A DNA stretch of 64,000 bases from an uncultured Bryobacterales bacterium (lineage in GTDB: Bacteria; Acidobacteriota; Terriglobia; Bryobacterales; UBA6623). The stretch covers positions 5,592,062 to 5,656,061 of the forward strand of contig OX638379.1 in assembly GCA_951813605.1 (NCBI GenBank). The letters run 5' to 3'. Each line of letters starts with the position of its first letter. The first letter of the stretch is position 1. Position numbers and translations under genes: made by a program. Below, one piece after another: positions 27,274 to 35,883 of this stretch. A model generated the notes under the pieces. It was not told the DNA's origin. It did not search any database and was given only the letters and a program-made list of their open reading frames with translations.

Positions 27274-28515
27274 TCATACGATCCTGCGAGCGTCGCGGAT
27301 CACTCCCCCAATGTCGCGGATCCCCACGCCGGGCCCGGAAGGGACCCGCAGCTTGCCCTCCGAGGCCCGCAACGGCGGGTCGAACCAGCTGCTGTAACGC
27401 TCGACGCTGCGCTTGTATTCCTGGTAGCGACCAACGTTCTTCGTACGCGACGCGAAATGCAGCATGTACACGAAGCCGAATCCGCCTGAAATATGGACAG
27501 TCGTGGGCATCCGGGCCAGCTCGGCCATGTTTGCCACGCGTGCCGAGCGGATCATCCCCCCGTAATAGTGCAGGTCGGGCTGCACGATGTCCACTCCGCG
27601 GTTTGCAATCATCCAGCGGAACCGGCGCTCGCTGTATTCCTGCTCCCCGCCCGAAACGGGGATTGCCAGGGCGTCCGTCACGGCCTTGGTGTCTTCGAGG
27701 TGGTCGAATGGGCACGGCTCCTCGAAATACACGGCGCCGACTTCTTCCAGCAGGCGTCCGATTGGGATCGCGTAGGCAGGGTCGTACGAGCTGTTCGCGT
27801 CGCCATGCAAGTCGATGCCGTCGCCGAGGGTCTTGCGAGCGAGCGGTATGAGGGTCTCGGAACGTTCCGGCGAGGCGTCACGGTTCCTGCTCATGCGCCC
27901 CCCGAGCCGGAATTTCACCGCGTTCGCGCCCGTCTCGCTGACGAGGGATTGCAGGTATGCAACCTCTTCTTCCGGGGTCGAGTCCCGACGACCGCTTGCT
28001 ACGTAGAAGTCAACCTCTTCCCGCAGCGTCCCGCCGAGCATTTCACCGATCGAGCGGCCGGTCGCTCGGCCCAGCATGTCGAGCAGTGCGAACTCGACCC
28101 AAGCCTGGGCCGACCAAAACGCGAGACCCTGCAGCTTGTAGTTGCTGCGGTAGCGGTAGAGTTCATGGAGAAGTTCCGATTCCAGCTTCCTAGCGTCCTT
28201 GCCAAGGAAAAACGGGACGATGAGTTCCGCGAGAATGCCAGCGAGGTACCGACGCCCATTTGTGACCGACAGGCCTTCAGCGCCGTCCGCGGACTGGACG
28301 TGGATAAACTGCTCTCCCGCCGTTTCGAGCAGGCGGATCGAGTCGATGACCAGAGGGCGGTCGAGACTCGAGACGTCCAGCACGGGGGCCGCGGCGGCGG
28401 CGTCCAGAGCAGCAGCCGTCGGGTTGGCTGTTTCTAGGGCATCGGCGCAGGCAGCAAGCGAAGCGGCGGGAATCGACGAGGCGAGAAACCGCCTTCGCGT
28501 CGGCTCACTCCCCAT
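27274..28515 (-). CDS. Tat-exported enolase-superfamily (mandelate racemase-like) protein
   Basis: A 413-residue protein with a twin-arginine signal (TRRRFLASSIPAASLAA), so it is probably exported folded. The body is a mandelate racemase/muconate lactonizing fold. An N-terminal capping domain ends near residue 150. The barrel then has AVKFRLGGRMS (general-base Lys region), metal ligands in DLHGDANSSYD, YFEEPCPFDH and SGGEQEYSE, and a late VHISGGFGF with the His used as a base in mandelate-racemase-type members. The substrate is unknown, probably a sugar acid or similar. It begins 15 nt after the selenoprotein-like redoxin gene, and co-transcription is likely. An exported enolase-superfamily member is uncommon. 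Confidence 0.8.
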   Translation of the reverse strand: MGSEPTRRRFLASSIPAASLAACADALETANPTAAALDAAAAAPVLDVSSLDRPLVIDSIRLLETAGEQFIHVQSADGAEGLSVTNGRRYLAGILAELIVPFFLGKDARKLESELLHELYRYRSNYKLQGLAFWSAQAWVEFALLDMLGRATGRSIGEMLGGTLREEVDFYVASGRRDSTPEEEVAYLQSLVSETGANAVKFRLGGRMSRNRDASPERSETLIPLARKTLGDGIDLHGDANSSYDPAYAIPIGRLLEEVGAVYFEEPCPFDHLEDTKAVTDALAIPVSGGEQEYSERRFRWMIANRGVDIVQPDLHYYGGMIRSARVANMAELARMPTTVHISGGFGFVYMLHFASRTKNVGRYQEYKRSVERYSSWFDPPLRASEGKLRVPSGPGVGIRDIGGVIRDARRIV

Positions 28516-28530
28516 GGCTCGACCGTCCCC

Positions 28531-29598
28531 TCAGCGTCGCAGCGCTTCCGGGACTCTGGTCCGGTCATGCTGCTCGAAGTTGATCGTCCACTCGACGGGC
28601 ACGGTCGAAGGCAGGTAGCACATTCTGTCGTCGCAAGCCTGGTAGCGCAGGCTGCCGCGGATCGTCAGCTTCCCGTCTTGCAGGAGGTCGCCAAGCGCGC
28701 TGGCCTGACCGACCATCACGTCGCGCACCAGGCGGATCGAACCCTCGTAGACGGGCACAGATTCGTCGATTGCCGGCAGGTGCAGTGTCTTGCCCTGCGG
28801 ATACTCGGCCTCGTAATGGGTCAGCCCTTCGGCGTCGTCCATGCGCCAGTCGATCGGGATGTAGCCGGTCACTGCCGGGGAGTAGACATGCATCTTCTCG
28901 TTGAGCTCAATGTCTAGCACGAGGGCGAACCGGTTGCCGCCGCGCACAATGGCGTCGCTAGCCCACGATGTGAGTTTGAGGTGCGCCGTGCTCGCACTTG
29001 TCCTCGCGGCTCCGGATTTGCTCCCCAGCTGGCGCACAAGGACCCGGCCGGCTGTGAACCTGTCCCTGTAGTTCTCCTCGAAGAACTTCTCCCGAACGAG
29101 GCGGTCGGGGTCGAGTAGGAACTCGACAGGGTGCGGGATGCCGAAGAAGGCGTGGTCTTTCGGGACTTCCTCGTTGAGGACACCGAAAGCGCGGATGATT
29201 GCCGAATCCGCGTCTGAGAGAAGCGGGAAACCGATACCTACTCGTCCGGCGAAATTGCTTAGGGCAGCGGCCGTATCGTTGCTGATCGCCGCCACCCGGA
29301 CGCCACGGTCCTCGAATTGCTTCCGCTTGCGTTCCAACTGCACGAGCTGGCCCTTGCAAAACGGTCACCAGTCCGCGGAGCGGAAGAACAGTAGCAAGAG
29401 CCCATTGTCGCCCGTGAGGCTCCCAAAGTCTCGTCTATTTCCTTCTTGATCAACGGCTTCGAACGACGGTGCGAGCGTTCCTCGATCAGGGCCTGGTGCA
29501 GTGGAGCCCGAAGCGCCCGTCGCAGTGGCTGCGATTAATGTCACGGCGACTCCGAGGATGCCGGAGCGCACTCCGCTGCGGCACGTTGGCATTTTCAT
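28531..29598 (-). CDS. exported redoxin with in-frame TGA: probable selenocysteine-containing peroxiredoxin-like protein fused to a DsbD-N-terminal-like domain
   Basis: Read through one TGA at 29367-29365, this is a single 355-residue frame. Residues 1-30 form a signal peptide (SGILGVAVTLIAATATGA). Residues about 41-180 are an AhpC/TSA-redoxin domain: LAPSFEAVDQEGNRRDF, LLLLFFRSADW-U78-PFCKGQL, VRVAAISNDT, GIGFPLLSDADSAIIRAFGV. The TGA falls exactly at the first Cys of the family's W-C-P-F-C motif, and the resolving Cys81 is kept. Residues about 215-345 resemble the N-terminal domain of DsbD, with paired cysteines in YQACDDRMCYLPSTVPVEW. No other stop or frameshift occurs, and both halves keep family motifs. 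A hairpin follows the TGA. No sel genes are in the window. A point mutation or sequencing error (TGC or TGT to TGA) is the main alternative. Confidence 0.8.
29330..29363 (-). promoter_or_regulatory. possible bacterial SECIS hairpin after the UGA codon
   Basis: Starting 1 nt after the TGA, the mRNA can pair CGUU with AACG, then (past a 4-nt bulge) UUGCA with UGCAG, then after one A-G mismatch GGG with CUC, closing a CCAG tetraloop 14 nt from the UGA. Bacterial selenocysteine insertion elements lie at this place inside the coding region. The distance is slightly short compared with E. coli fdhF and the loop lacks an obvious GU start, so support is moderate. Confidence 0.4.
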
Positions 29599-30890
29599 GA
29601 ATTCAGTGTAGTGCAGGCTGTCGGCGAGCGTGTCCCCGAATCCCCCGATAGCCCTTCGATCGCGGCGGATTGTCTGTCTCTCGTGGGCGCACGCATTTCT
29701 GCTTTCACAACGAGGGTCGCCCGCGAATGCATAGGGGGCTGCCCGGGCTTGGGATCTCCGCCTGCCGAATGCAGCCGGAGGCTGCTATCTGAGTGAGCTC
29801 GCCATGAATCTCGGTTAGCTTCAGGACCTTCCTCGGGTTACGAATCTCGTTCCGAGTTCCGAACGTCGTGCTTGGAATACGCCTTCGTCAGCTGCGCCCA
29901 AGCCACGCCCTTAGGGAGGCACAGGCAGATTGCCCGGCCGCGAACTGCGAATTCGTCACTAGTGGGCCGGCTGCGTCGAGATCGGAGAGTTGATCGGACG
30001 GATGGCGTTGCGGCGGGACTCCGACACGCAAGTAGCTAGAGTCCGCCCGAGATACCACGGCGGGGTGCTCGGCAACATCGCTCCCTCCCGCATGCGCCCT
30101 GGCTCCATATGCCCCAGAGCGTGGGCTCGGCCAGCAAAACACCGCTCGTCGAGGCGTCGCTCGCCGACGGCAACAGTTTGCCTTCATCCATGAACGCTAC
30201 AAGATCTTGCCAATGTTACGAGCGCAGCCCCGGCACAGGGGGTCGGCTGATAATGGGCCGCGCCATTCTTGGAGGCTACGGCGAGAAATGCTTTGCCGCC
30301 CTGTCAAGGTGGTCCTTAGCCAGCGCATGGCGGTCCTGAGACCGGCAAGCACAGTCGTTGGCCAAGGCCGCCGCCCGTTTCCGGGATGCGGTCGTGTTCT
30401 TGGGGCGAATCAGCCTTTGATGCGCCGTGTCGACCCTGGCATCACCGCCGAACGGGGCGGGCCGATCGCCTTCCAAGGAGCCCGGCCGCCCTTTCGGGAC
30501 TGACGGCGCGGACGTTGCGCAGGGGTCGTCGTTGCAGGCGGCCACGTCAGCATCCAACCGCTTGGCGGGTGCAAGCGGATGGGCCCGTAAGAATTATCGG
30601 CGGGCGCTCGACCGGTCGCTGGCACAAGCAGGTCGCCCTCGAAAGCGAGGGATGGCCTGCCGTCCAGCCGTTGCCCGCGTGCACAAGCTTGCGATAGGCT
30701 TCGGCACGGAGATGACCGCGAAGAACTTGCCGCAACGCTTCGGAAACCTCGACCGACCCGACGCTCGGTCCGGAACCCACGATAGCTCCGGCCCGTCCAG
30801 GCTGGTTTCGAGCTCCAGCTCCTGCTTGACGAGGCTGCGATTCGATTCGCGTTGCAAAGCTTGTTCAAATATTGGGAATCTGTGTGGGCG
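29599..30890. other. 1.3-kb region without a convincing gene
   Basis: Long frames cross part of this stretch on both strands (30410-31222 minus, 30427-31209 plus) but overlap each other and the DUF192 gene, and their translations are Arg/Ser/Pro-rich with no motif. No tRNA or structured RNA is recognised. It could be decayed sequence. Confidence 0.5.
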
Positions 30891-31406
30891 ATGGCGGAAC
30901 CGACGCGTGCGACTGTTTCCTGGAGGATCCCGCCGATCCGGACCCAAGCGCTCTCGGCCGCGCTTGCGCTTGCCGTCCTGGCTTCATGCGCCGGGCCAGA
31001 GCCGGCTCCGCACGCCGATCCCGGACCGCAGCTGCCAACCAGAAAAGTCGTCCTGCCCGGAGGCGGCCGGATCACTGCGGAATTGGCGGTTACCCCGGCA
31101 GAGCAGGCCCGCGGCCTCATGTTCCGCTCGCACTTGCCGCCAGACCGGGGCATGCTCTTCGTCGGAGACAGGGCATCGCGACGGACCTTTTGGATGTACC
31201 AGTGCCTAATCCCTCTCGACATGCTCTGGCTTGACGGCGCTCACCGAATCGTCGAGATCGTCCGGAATGCGCCACCTTGCCGGGAATCCGATCCTCAGCA
31301 GTGCCCGTCGTACGGCGGAACGGTGAACTCCGTGTACGTGCTGGAATTAGCCGCCGGCCAGGCTGAGGCCCGGGGTCTCCGCCTAGGTGACCAGCTTGCC
31401 TTCTAG
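30891..31406 (+). CDS. DUF192 family lipoprotein
   Basis: A 171-residue protein. The frame extends back to TTG 30852; I place the start at ATG 30891. It then has a lipoprotein signal (ALSAALALAVLASC) with the lipid-attachment Cys at about residue 27. The DUF192 domain follows: LPGGGRITAELAVTPAEQAR, GLMFRSHLPPDRGMLFV, FWMYQCLIPLDMLWLDGAHR, IVEIVRNAPPCRESDPQQCP and VYVLELAAGQAEARGL. The fold is known but no biochemical function is established. The RND adaptor gene starts 67 nt downstream on the same strand. Confidence 0.85.
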   Translation: MAEPTRATVSWRIPPIRTQALSAALALAVLASCAGPEPAPHADPGPQLPTRKVVLPGGGRITAELAVTPAEQARGLMFRSHLPPDRGMLFVGDRASRRTFWMYQCLIPLDMLWLDGAHRIVEIVRNAPPCRESDPQQCPSYGGTVNSVYVLELAAGQAEARGLRLGDQLAF

Positions 31407-31473
31407 AGTAACCGGAGTTGGTTCAATCGCGCCTTCAGCAGTAAGGGTCCGTGTGCGATCGCGCTAGGAGAGA

Positions 31474-32727
31474 ATGTCGAAGAAGAAGATTTTGGCCGTG
31501 CTGGTCGGCGCAGTGCTCGTATACCTTGTGGGAAGCCGGGTATACGAGGCGGACCAGCAGGCCAACGCTCCCGCGAAAAAGAAAGCGGGGGGTCGCATCG
31601 TCAATGTCGATCTGACACAGGCCCGGATCGGGGAGATCCGGGAGGAACTGCTGCTCACCGGATCGCTCAAGCCAAAGGAAATCGTCGACGTCAATCCCAA
31701 GAGCACCGGCCGCATCGAGAGGATCCACTTCCTAGTGGGCGACTGGGTAGAGTCGGGGGCGCTCGTTGCGGAGATGGAGGACGAAGAGCTTCAGCAGCAG
31801 GTCAAGCGATCGGAAGCCTCCTTCGCCGTCAGCGAGGCCAACATCTCCTCCCGCAAAGCGGAACTGGCGAGGACCATGGCCGATCTCGATCGTGCCAAGC
31901 TCCTGTTCGACGAGGACCTTCTTTCCCCGCAGGAGTACCAGCAGCAGCAGACTTCGCTAGAGGTTATGGAGGCGCAGCTCCAGCTTGCCGAGGCCCAGGC
32001 CCAGCAGGCTCTGGCCGAAGTGCGCGAATTCCGCATCCGGCTTGCGAACTCGAAGATCTACGCGCCGATGAGCGGGGTCATCTCCGTGCGCTACGTCGAC
32101 CCCGGTGCCCTCGTTTCTACGAACAACTCGATTCTGCAGATCGTCAACCTCATGACCATGGTCACGCAAGGCAATGTGCCCGAGCGGAATATAGGGAAGC
32201 TGGCGATTGGCAACTCCGCTTCGGTGATCGTTGACGCCATTCCCGACCGTGAGTTTCTAGGGCGAGTGGCCCGCATCGCGCCTGTGCTGGATGCCGCCAC
32301 GAGGAGCGCGATCATCGAGATTGACATCCTGAATCCCGAAATGGTTCTCAAGGCCGAGATGTTCGCACGGATCACGCTGGATCTAGGTACGATGCGTGCC
32401 GCCACGCTGATTCCCCGGGACGGGCTCGTTTACCGGGGCCAGCAGCCGGGCGTGTTCATCGTCGAAGCGGAGTCGCAGCGCCCGGTGTTTCGCGTGATCG
32501 AGACGGGCATGACCAGGGAAGACCAAGTAGAAGTCCTGGCGAACTTGGACGCCGGGACGCGCATCGTCGGTCGCGGAGCGACCATGCTGCGTGATGGCGA
32601 CCGCATCAACCCCGGCCGCGGGGGGCCGATGGGCGGTGCCGGCGGCGGCGCTTCCCGCGGAGGCGCAGCGCCAGCGAAAGTCGGCGCGGGGGCCGCGCCG
32701 ACGGCGCGGACCAAGGACGCGAGCTAG
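31474..32727 (+). CDS. RND efflux periplasmic adaptor (membrane fusion protein)
   Basis: A 417-residue protein with GGAGAG before ATG 31474. An N-terminal membrane anchor (ILAVLVGAVLVYLVGS) is followed by the adaptor layers. These are lipoyl-type half-motifs (NPKSTGRIERIHFLVGDWVE, then IYAPMSGVISVRYVDPGALV), an alpha-helical hairpin rich in Gln/Glu/Ala at about 100-190, and a beta-barrel (VTQGNVPERNIGKLAIGNSA). The tail is Gly/Ala-rich and disordered (about 380-417). It would bridge an RND pump to an outer-membrane channel. The nearest pumps lie 5.5 kb downstream on the same strand (38223 and 41471) beyond mobile DNA. No TolC-like gene is in the window. Confidence 0.88.
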   Translation: MSKKKILAVLVGAVLVYLVGSRVYEADQQANAPAKKKAGGRIVNVDLTQARIGEIREELLLTGSLKPKEIVDVNPKSTGRIERIHFLVGDWVESGALVAEMEDEELQQQVKRSEASFAVSEANISSRKAELARTMADLDRAKLLFDEDLLSPQEYQQQQTSLEVMEAQLQLAEAQAQQALAEVREFRIRLANSKIYAPMSGVISVRYVDPGALVSTNNSILQIVNLMTMVTQGNVPERNIGKLAIGNSASVIVDAIPDREFLGRVARIAPVLDAATRSAIIEIDILNPEMVLKAEMFARITLDLGTMRAATLIPRDGLVYRGQQPGVFIVEAESQRPVFRVIETGMTREDQVEVLANLDAGTRIVGRGATMLRDGDRINPGRGGPMGGAGGGASRGGAAPAKVGAGAAPTARTKDAS

Positions 32728-33070
32728 CCTCCCGTCACTGTGGGCCGTGTTTTCGACAAGCGGCCGTTGCACGCCGGCGGTGCTTTTCGGCCCGGTCGCT
32801 CCCAGTGCCGCGACGCCTAGTTGCAGCGACTGTGGCATGCCGGTCGGTTCCTTTGATACGCCGTCGGAGCGCAGGGCCGGTAGCCCCTAGCTAGACCGCC
32901 TTCGGCTAGTCGGTTGCCCGCCGGTTCAAACGAGCGGATATGCGCTATAACGGGGCTTGGCGCTCGTCGCGTTTCTCCTTACGCGCGCGGTCGCGAGCGA
33001 GACTTGGTGCAGTGTCTCGCCGACGCGGCACCTAGCCAATTGACGAAGGCCAAGGCCAAGGCGGCATTTC
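32728..33070. other. intergenic region upstream of the homocysteine-methyltransferase-like gene
   Basis: 343 nt with no gene. It includes a stem formed by GAGAC at about 33000 with GTCTC at about 33020. A TATAAC hexamer near 32945-32950 could be a -10 box, but no good -35 is seen. I do not recognise a SAM or cobalamin riboswitch. Confidence 0.45.
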
Positions 33071-33967
33071 ATGGTGACTCTGATGGACGGTGGCATGGGC
33101 AGGGAGCTCATCCGCCGCGGTGCGGCGTCGCCGACGGGGCTTTGGTCCGCGAAAGCCCTGCTCGAAGCGCCGAGTGCGGTGATCGAAACGCACCGAGACT
33201 ACATCGCAGCGGGCGCTCGAATCGTGACGACCAATAGTTACTCGTGCGTGCCGGCCTACCTCGGCAAAGCGGGTATTGCAGACCGCTACGTCGAGCTTGC
33301 GGCGCTTGCTGGGCGCCTTGCCCGCGAAGCTGTCGGCGGCACTGGGGTGGCAGTAAGAGTGGCGGGAAGCTTGCCGCCGCTTGAGGAGAGCTACCGGTCT
33401 GATTTGGTCATCGACGACGACGAAGCGCGGCCAATCTATTCGGCGCTGGCTCAGGCCCTGGCGCCTTACGTGGATCTCTTTCTGTGCGAGACCATGTCCA
33501 GCATCCGCGAATCGCGGAACGCCACCGCGGCAGCGCGCGCCGTCGGCGCCAAGCACGGTCTTCCGGTATTCGTTTCTTGGACTCTGAACGAGCAGCCGGG
33601 AACAGGGTTGCGCAGCGGCGAGAGCATTTCGGATGCATTCCACGCGCTGGAGGACCTCGAACTGGGCGGATTCTTGTTCAACTGCACGCACCCCGACGCG
33701 ATCGAGTCCGGCGTCAAGGAAATCGTCGGCCTAACAGACAAGCCGGTGGGCGGTTATCCCAATCGTTTTGACGTTCCCGGTGGTTGGACGCTCGACGGTG
33801 CGATTTCTGTCGAGCACCGAGTTGGCTTCGAGACCGCGCAGTTCGTGCGGGCCGCCGCCGGTTGCGCTGAGTCCGGCGCCACCCTTCTAGGCGGCTGCTG
33901 CGGAATCGGCCCGGAGGATATTGCTGCCCTGGCGGATTGGCTGGCCCAGCGAGATACTGATGCCTAG
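33071..33967 (+). CDS. homocysteine S-methyltransferase family protein
   Basis: A 298-residue Pfam-type homocysteine/betaine S-methyltransferase domain protein. It opens with TLMDGGMGRELIRRG, the usual first strand. The three zinc cysteines are present: one in LFNCTHPDA and the adjacent pair in LLGGCCGIGPEDI. HRDYIAAGARIVTTNSY is also conserved. It would transfer a methyl group to homocysteine or a similar thiol(ate) from S-methylmethionine, betaine or another donor; the donor is not predictable. It is a stand-alone domain without the B12-binding part of MetH, and no met genes adjoin. Confidence 0.85.
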   Translation: MVTLMDGGMGRELIRRGAASPTGLWSAKALLEAPSAVIETHRDYIAAGARIVTTNSYSCVPAYLGKAGIADRYVELAALAGRLAREAVGGTGVAVRVAGSLPPLEESYRSDLVIDDDEARPIYSALAQALAPYVDLFLCETMSSIRESRNATAAARAVGAKHGLPVFVSWTLNEQPGTGLRSGESISDAFHALEDLELGGFLFNCTHPDAIESGVKEIVGLTDKPVGGYPNRFDVPGGWTLDGAISVEHRVGFETAQFVRAAAGCAESGATLLGGCCGIGPEDIAALADWLAQRDTDA

Positions 33968-34276
33968 CGCCTCAGCGGGCCTAGCCATTCTTCACCAGCG
34001 CGCGACGGTTGCTACGGCACGGGGCCCGGCGCCGGAAGGCATCCCCCCGAAAGCGCAGCGACGACTGGAAAGGCAGTGCTAGCGAGGCTCGAGAGTATTT
34101 CGCAAGGCCCTGCTCGCAAGCCAAGCAAGAACCCCGTCCCATTGCTCGGTCGTCCGATGCAAAGAATCCTGTTCGATGAGTTCAATCTCGCCTAGGGGCG
34201 TCGACTGGATTCTTGGAATTCCGTCACGGTTCCCGTCCCTGCGAGGTCCCCGATGTCCTTGCCGGGACCGCCTAGG
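33968..34276. other. intergenic region up to the ISAzo13 remnant
   Basis: 309 nt without a gene. I tried to continue the transposase remnant to the left in all plus-strand frames and found no further match, so the 5' part of the element is missing or too decayed to see. Confidence 0.45.
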
Positions 34277-34736
34277 TGGCGCAGCGAAGGCAGCTCCCGC
34301 TATCCCGATGCCTCCCAACTCATCCTCCTCGCCGATTGCGGCGGCAGCAACTCCTACCGCGCCCGCGCCTGGAAGTACGCCCTCCAGCACCGTTTCTACA
34401 ATGTCCACCAGCTCCCCGTCACCGTGGCCCGCTATCCTGCAGGATGCTCCAAATGGAACCCGATCGAACATCGCCTCTTCAGCGAGATCAGCCGCAATTG
34501 GTCGGGCTGCCCGCTGGAGTCCTTCGATCTGATCCTCAACTACATCGCCTCCACTACCACCCGTACCGGATTGGTGGTGACCTCCCGGCTCAACAGGAAC
34601 GAATACCCCGCTGGCATCCAGATCAGCGACGAGCAAATGGAAGCACTCAACATCACCCGCAACAACGAGCCCATCCCCAAGGTGGAACTACAGCATCTCT
34701 CCCTGTCCAAACTGACAAGTTATTTCTGCGCTCCCC
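34277..34736 (+). pseudogene. ISAzo13-family transposase remnant (5' truncated, frameshifted)
   Basis: The translation keeps the C-terminal third of ISAzo13-family transposases: RYPDASQLILLADCGGSNS, HQLPVTVARYPAGCSKWNPI, EHRLFSEISRNW, then NYIASTTTRTGLVVTSRL and IQISDEQMEALNI. At about 34681 one extra G shifts the frame. Reading on in the next frame restores the family's ending W-N-Y-S-I-S-P-C-P-N and a stop at 34713-34715. The stretch after it (34711-34736), ending in CTCCCC, looks like the element's right terminal repeat. The first two thirds of the gene, including the early catalytic residues, are absent. Confidence 0.8.
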
Positions 34737-34923
34737 CTAAGGAGTCCGTTGCCACGGTCAGGCCGAGTCCAAACCGGCTTTCCCGTCGATATCGTGGGCC
34801 CTCGGTGTCAATCTGTCCTGCCGGCCGGAAGATTTTTCTTGGCACGGCCGGTCGAAGCAAGAATCGACAGCCCGCGTGGTTGCGCAGATCTCATGCGGCG
34901 CAGGCTCCTTGCTCCCGCTTGAG

Positions 34924-35823
34924 TCATTTGACCACAATCCAACCCCCAGACCCGGGCTGAAGGGCCGATTGCATGAGATTAACCACATCGTCGACGTATT
35001 CTCGCGTAATGAGTAGGTGTTGCCGGAGCGCTCCCGTGGGATCTGCCCCGGAACACATGGAAAAAGCGATGGCGAGAATAGCTATTCGTACCTGTGCGGC
35101 GCGCAGGGAAACGTTTTCGAAATGTTGGGAAAGCAAATCCCGTATTTGCTCATCGTGCTCATCGATCTCCTGGTTACCACTCAATTTTCTAACAAAAGCG
35201 GGATAGGTGGTTCTGTCGACATCAGTCAATCCGTCTACGGTCTCCGCCGGCTTTCCATGGCCAGACCCGATCGAACGGCTGAAGCCGTAGGGGTTGTAAA
35301 TTGCCAGGAATATCGTGTCCAGCTGGTGCTGTACGGAGTTTTCCGCTCGATTCCAGAGGCTTTCCAGTTGGCTGATCGCGGCGTGATTCTTCTCCAACCT
35401 CGCAATAACCGCCGGGTAGACAATGCCCCCGGGAAGATTTGGGGTAAAGGTGTAGGGAGAGAACGGCAGGTCCCCGAATCCAACACCGTCCAGCCCGAGC
35501 CTCTCCGCCGCTTCCCTGTAGCGCGAACTATAGTCAGAAATCGGACTGGGAGCGCCCGTGAACTCGCGATGCCACATATCGCGAGTATAGGAATCACATG
35601 CCTTGTGGATGAATCGCGCCCCCTGCCAGTAGCTCGGATGCAGCGTCCAAAGCGGTTCTAGATCGTCTTGCGCTGACACCGAACCAGCGGTGGCCATCGC
35701 GAAGATGGCCACGAAGACAACTGTTCGAGCTCCCCATGCGAAGGATCCTGGCCTTGGCGGATCAAACGGATCCGGTGTGATCTGGGAGCAATTCCGTCGA
35801 CAATGGATTTCAGGGAATCTCAT
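34924..35823 (-). CDS. hypothetical exported protein
   Basis: A 299-residue protein from ATG 35823. An in-frame TTG start at 35859 would add 12 residues. It has a long n-region followed by a hydrophobic signal (TVVFVAIFAMATAGSVSA, cleavage before QDD at about residue 53). The mature part is mixed alpha/loop with FGDLPFSPYTFTPNLPGGIV and a helical C-terminus containing LLITREYVDDVVNLMQSAL. I recognise no family or catalytic motif. It has lower GC and more varied codon use than its neighbours and sits between two insertion-sequence remnants, so it may be acquired DNA. Confidence 0.55.
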   Translation of the reverse strand: MRFPEIHCRRNCSQITPDPFDPPRPGSFAWGARTVVFVAIFAMATAGSVSAQDDLEPLWTLHPSYWQGARFIHKACDSYTRDMWHREFTGAPSPISDYSSRYREAAERLGLDGVGFGDLPFSPYTFTPNLPGGIVYPAVIARLEKNHAAISQLESLWNRAENSVQHQLDTIFLAIYNPYGFSRSIGSGHGKPAETVDGLTDVDRTTYPAFVRKLSGNQEIDEHDEQIRDLLSQHFENVSLRAAQVRIAILAIAFSMCSGADPTGALRQHLLITREYVDDVVNLMQSALQPGSGGWIVVK

Positions 35824-35883
35824 GATTTCGTTATTCGCGCCTTTCGGGGACCCGAGCAAGGTTCCGGGAACCCAGGATTCATT

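Noticed and set aside
29344..29598. Reading the redoxin locus as two genes, a 77-residue peptide and a downstream redoxin starting at GTG 29343
   Set aside because: The second frame would lack the active-site motif and signal peptide, both encoded just upstream in the same frame; a single protein with a recoded TGA explains everything.
30410..31222. A 270-codon minus-strand frame covering the gene-poor region and part of the DUF192 gene
   Set aside because: The translation is Ser/Arg/Pro-rich and motif-free, and it overlaps a real gene on the plus strand.
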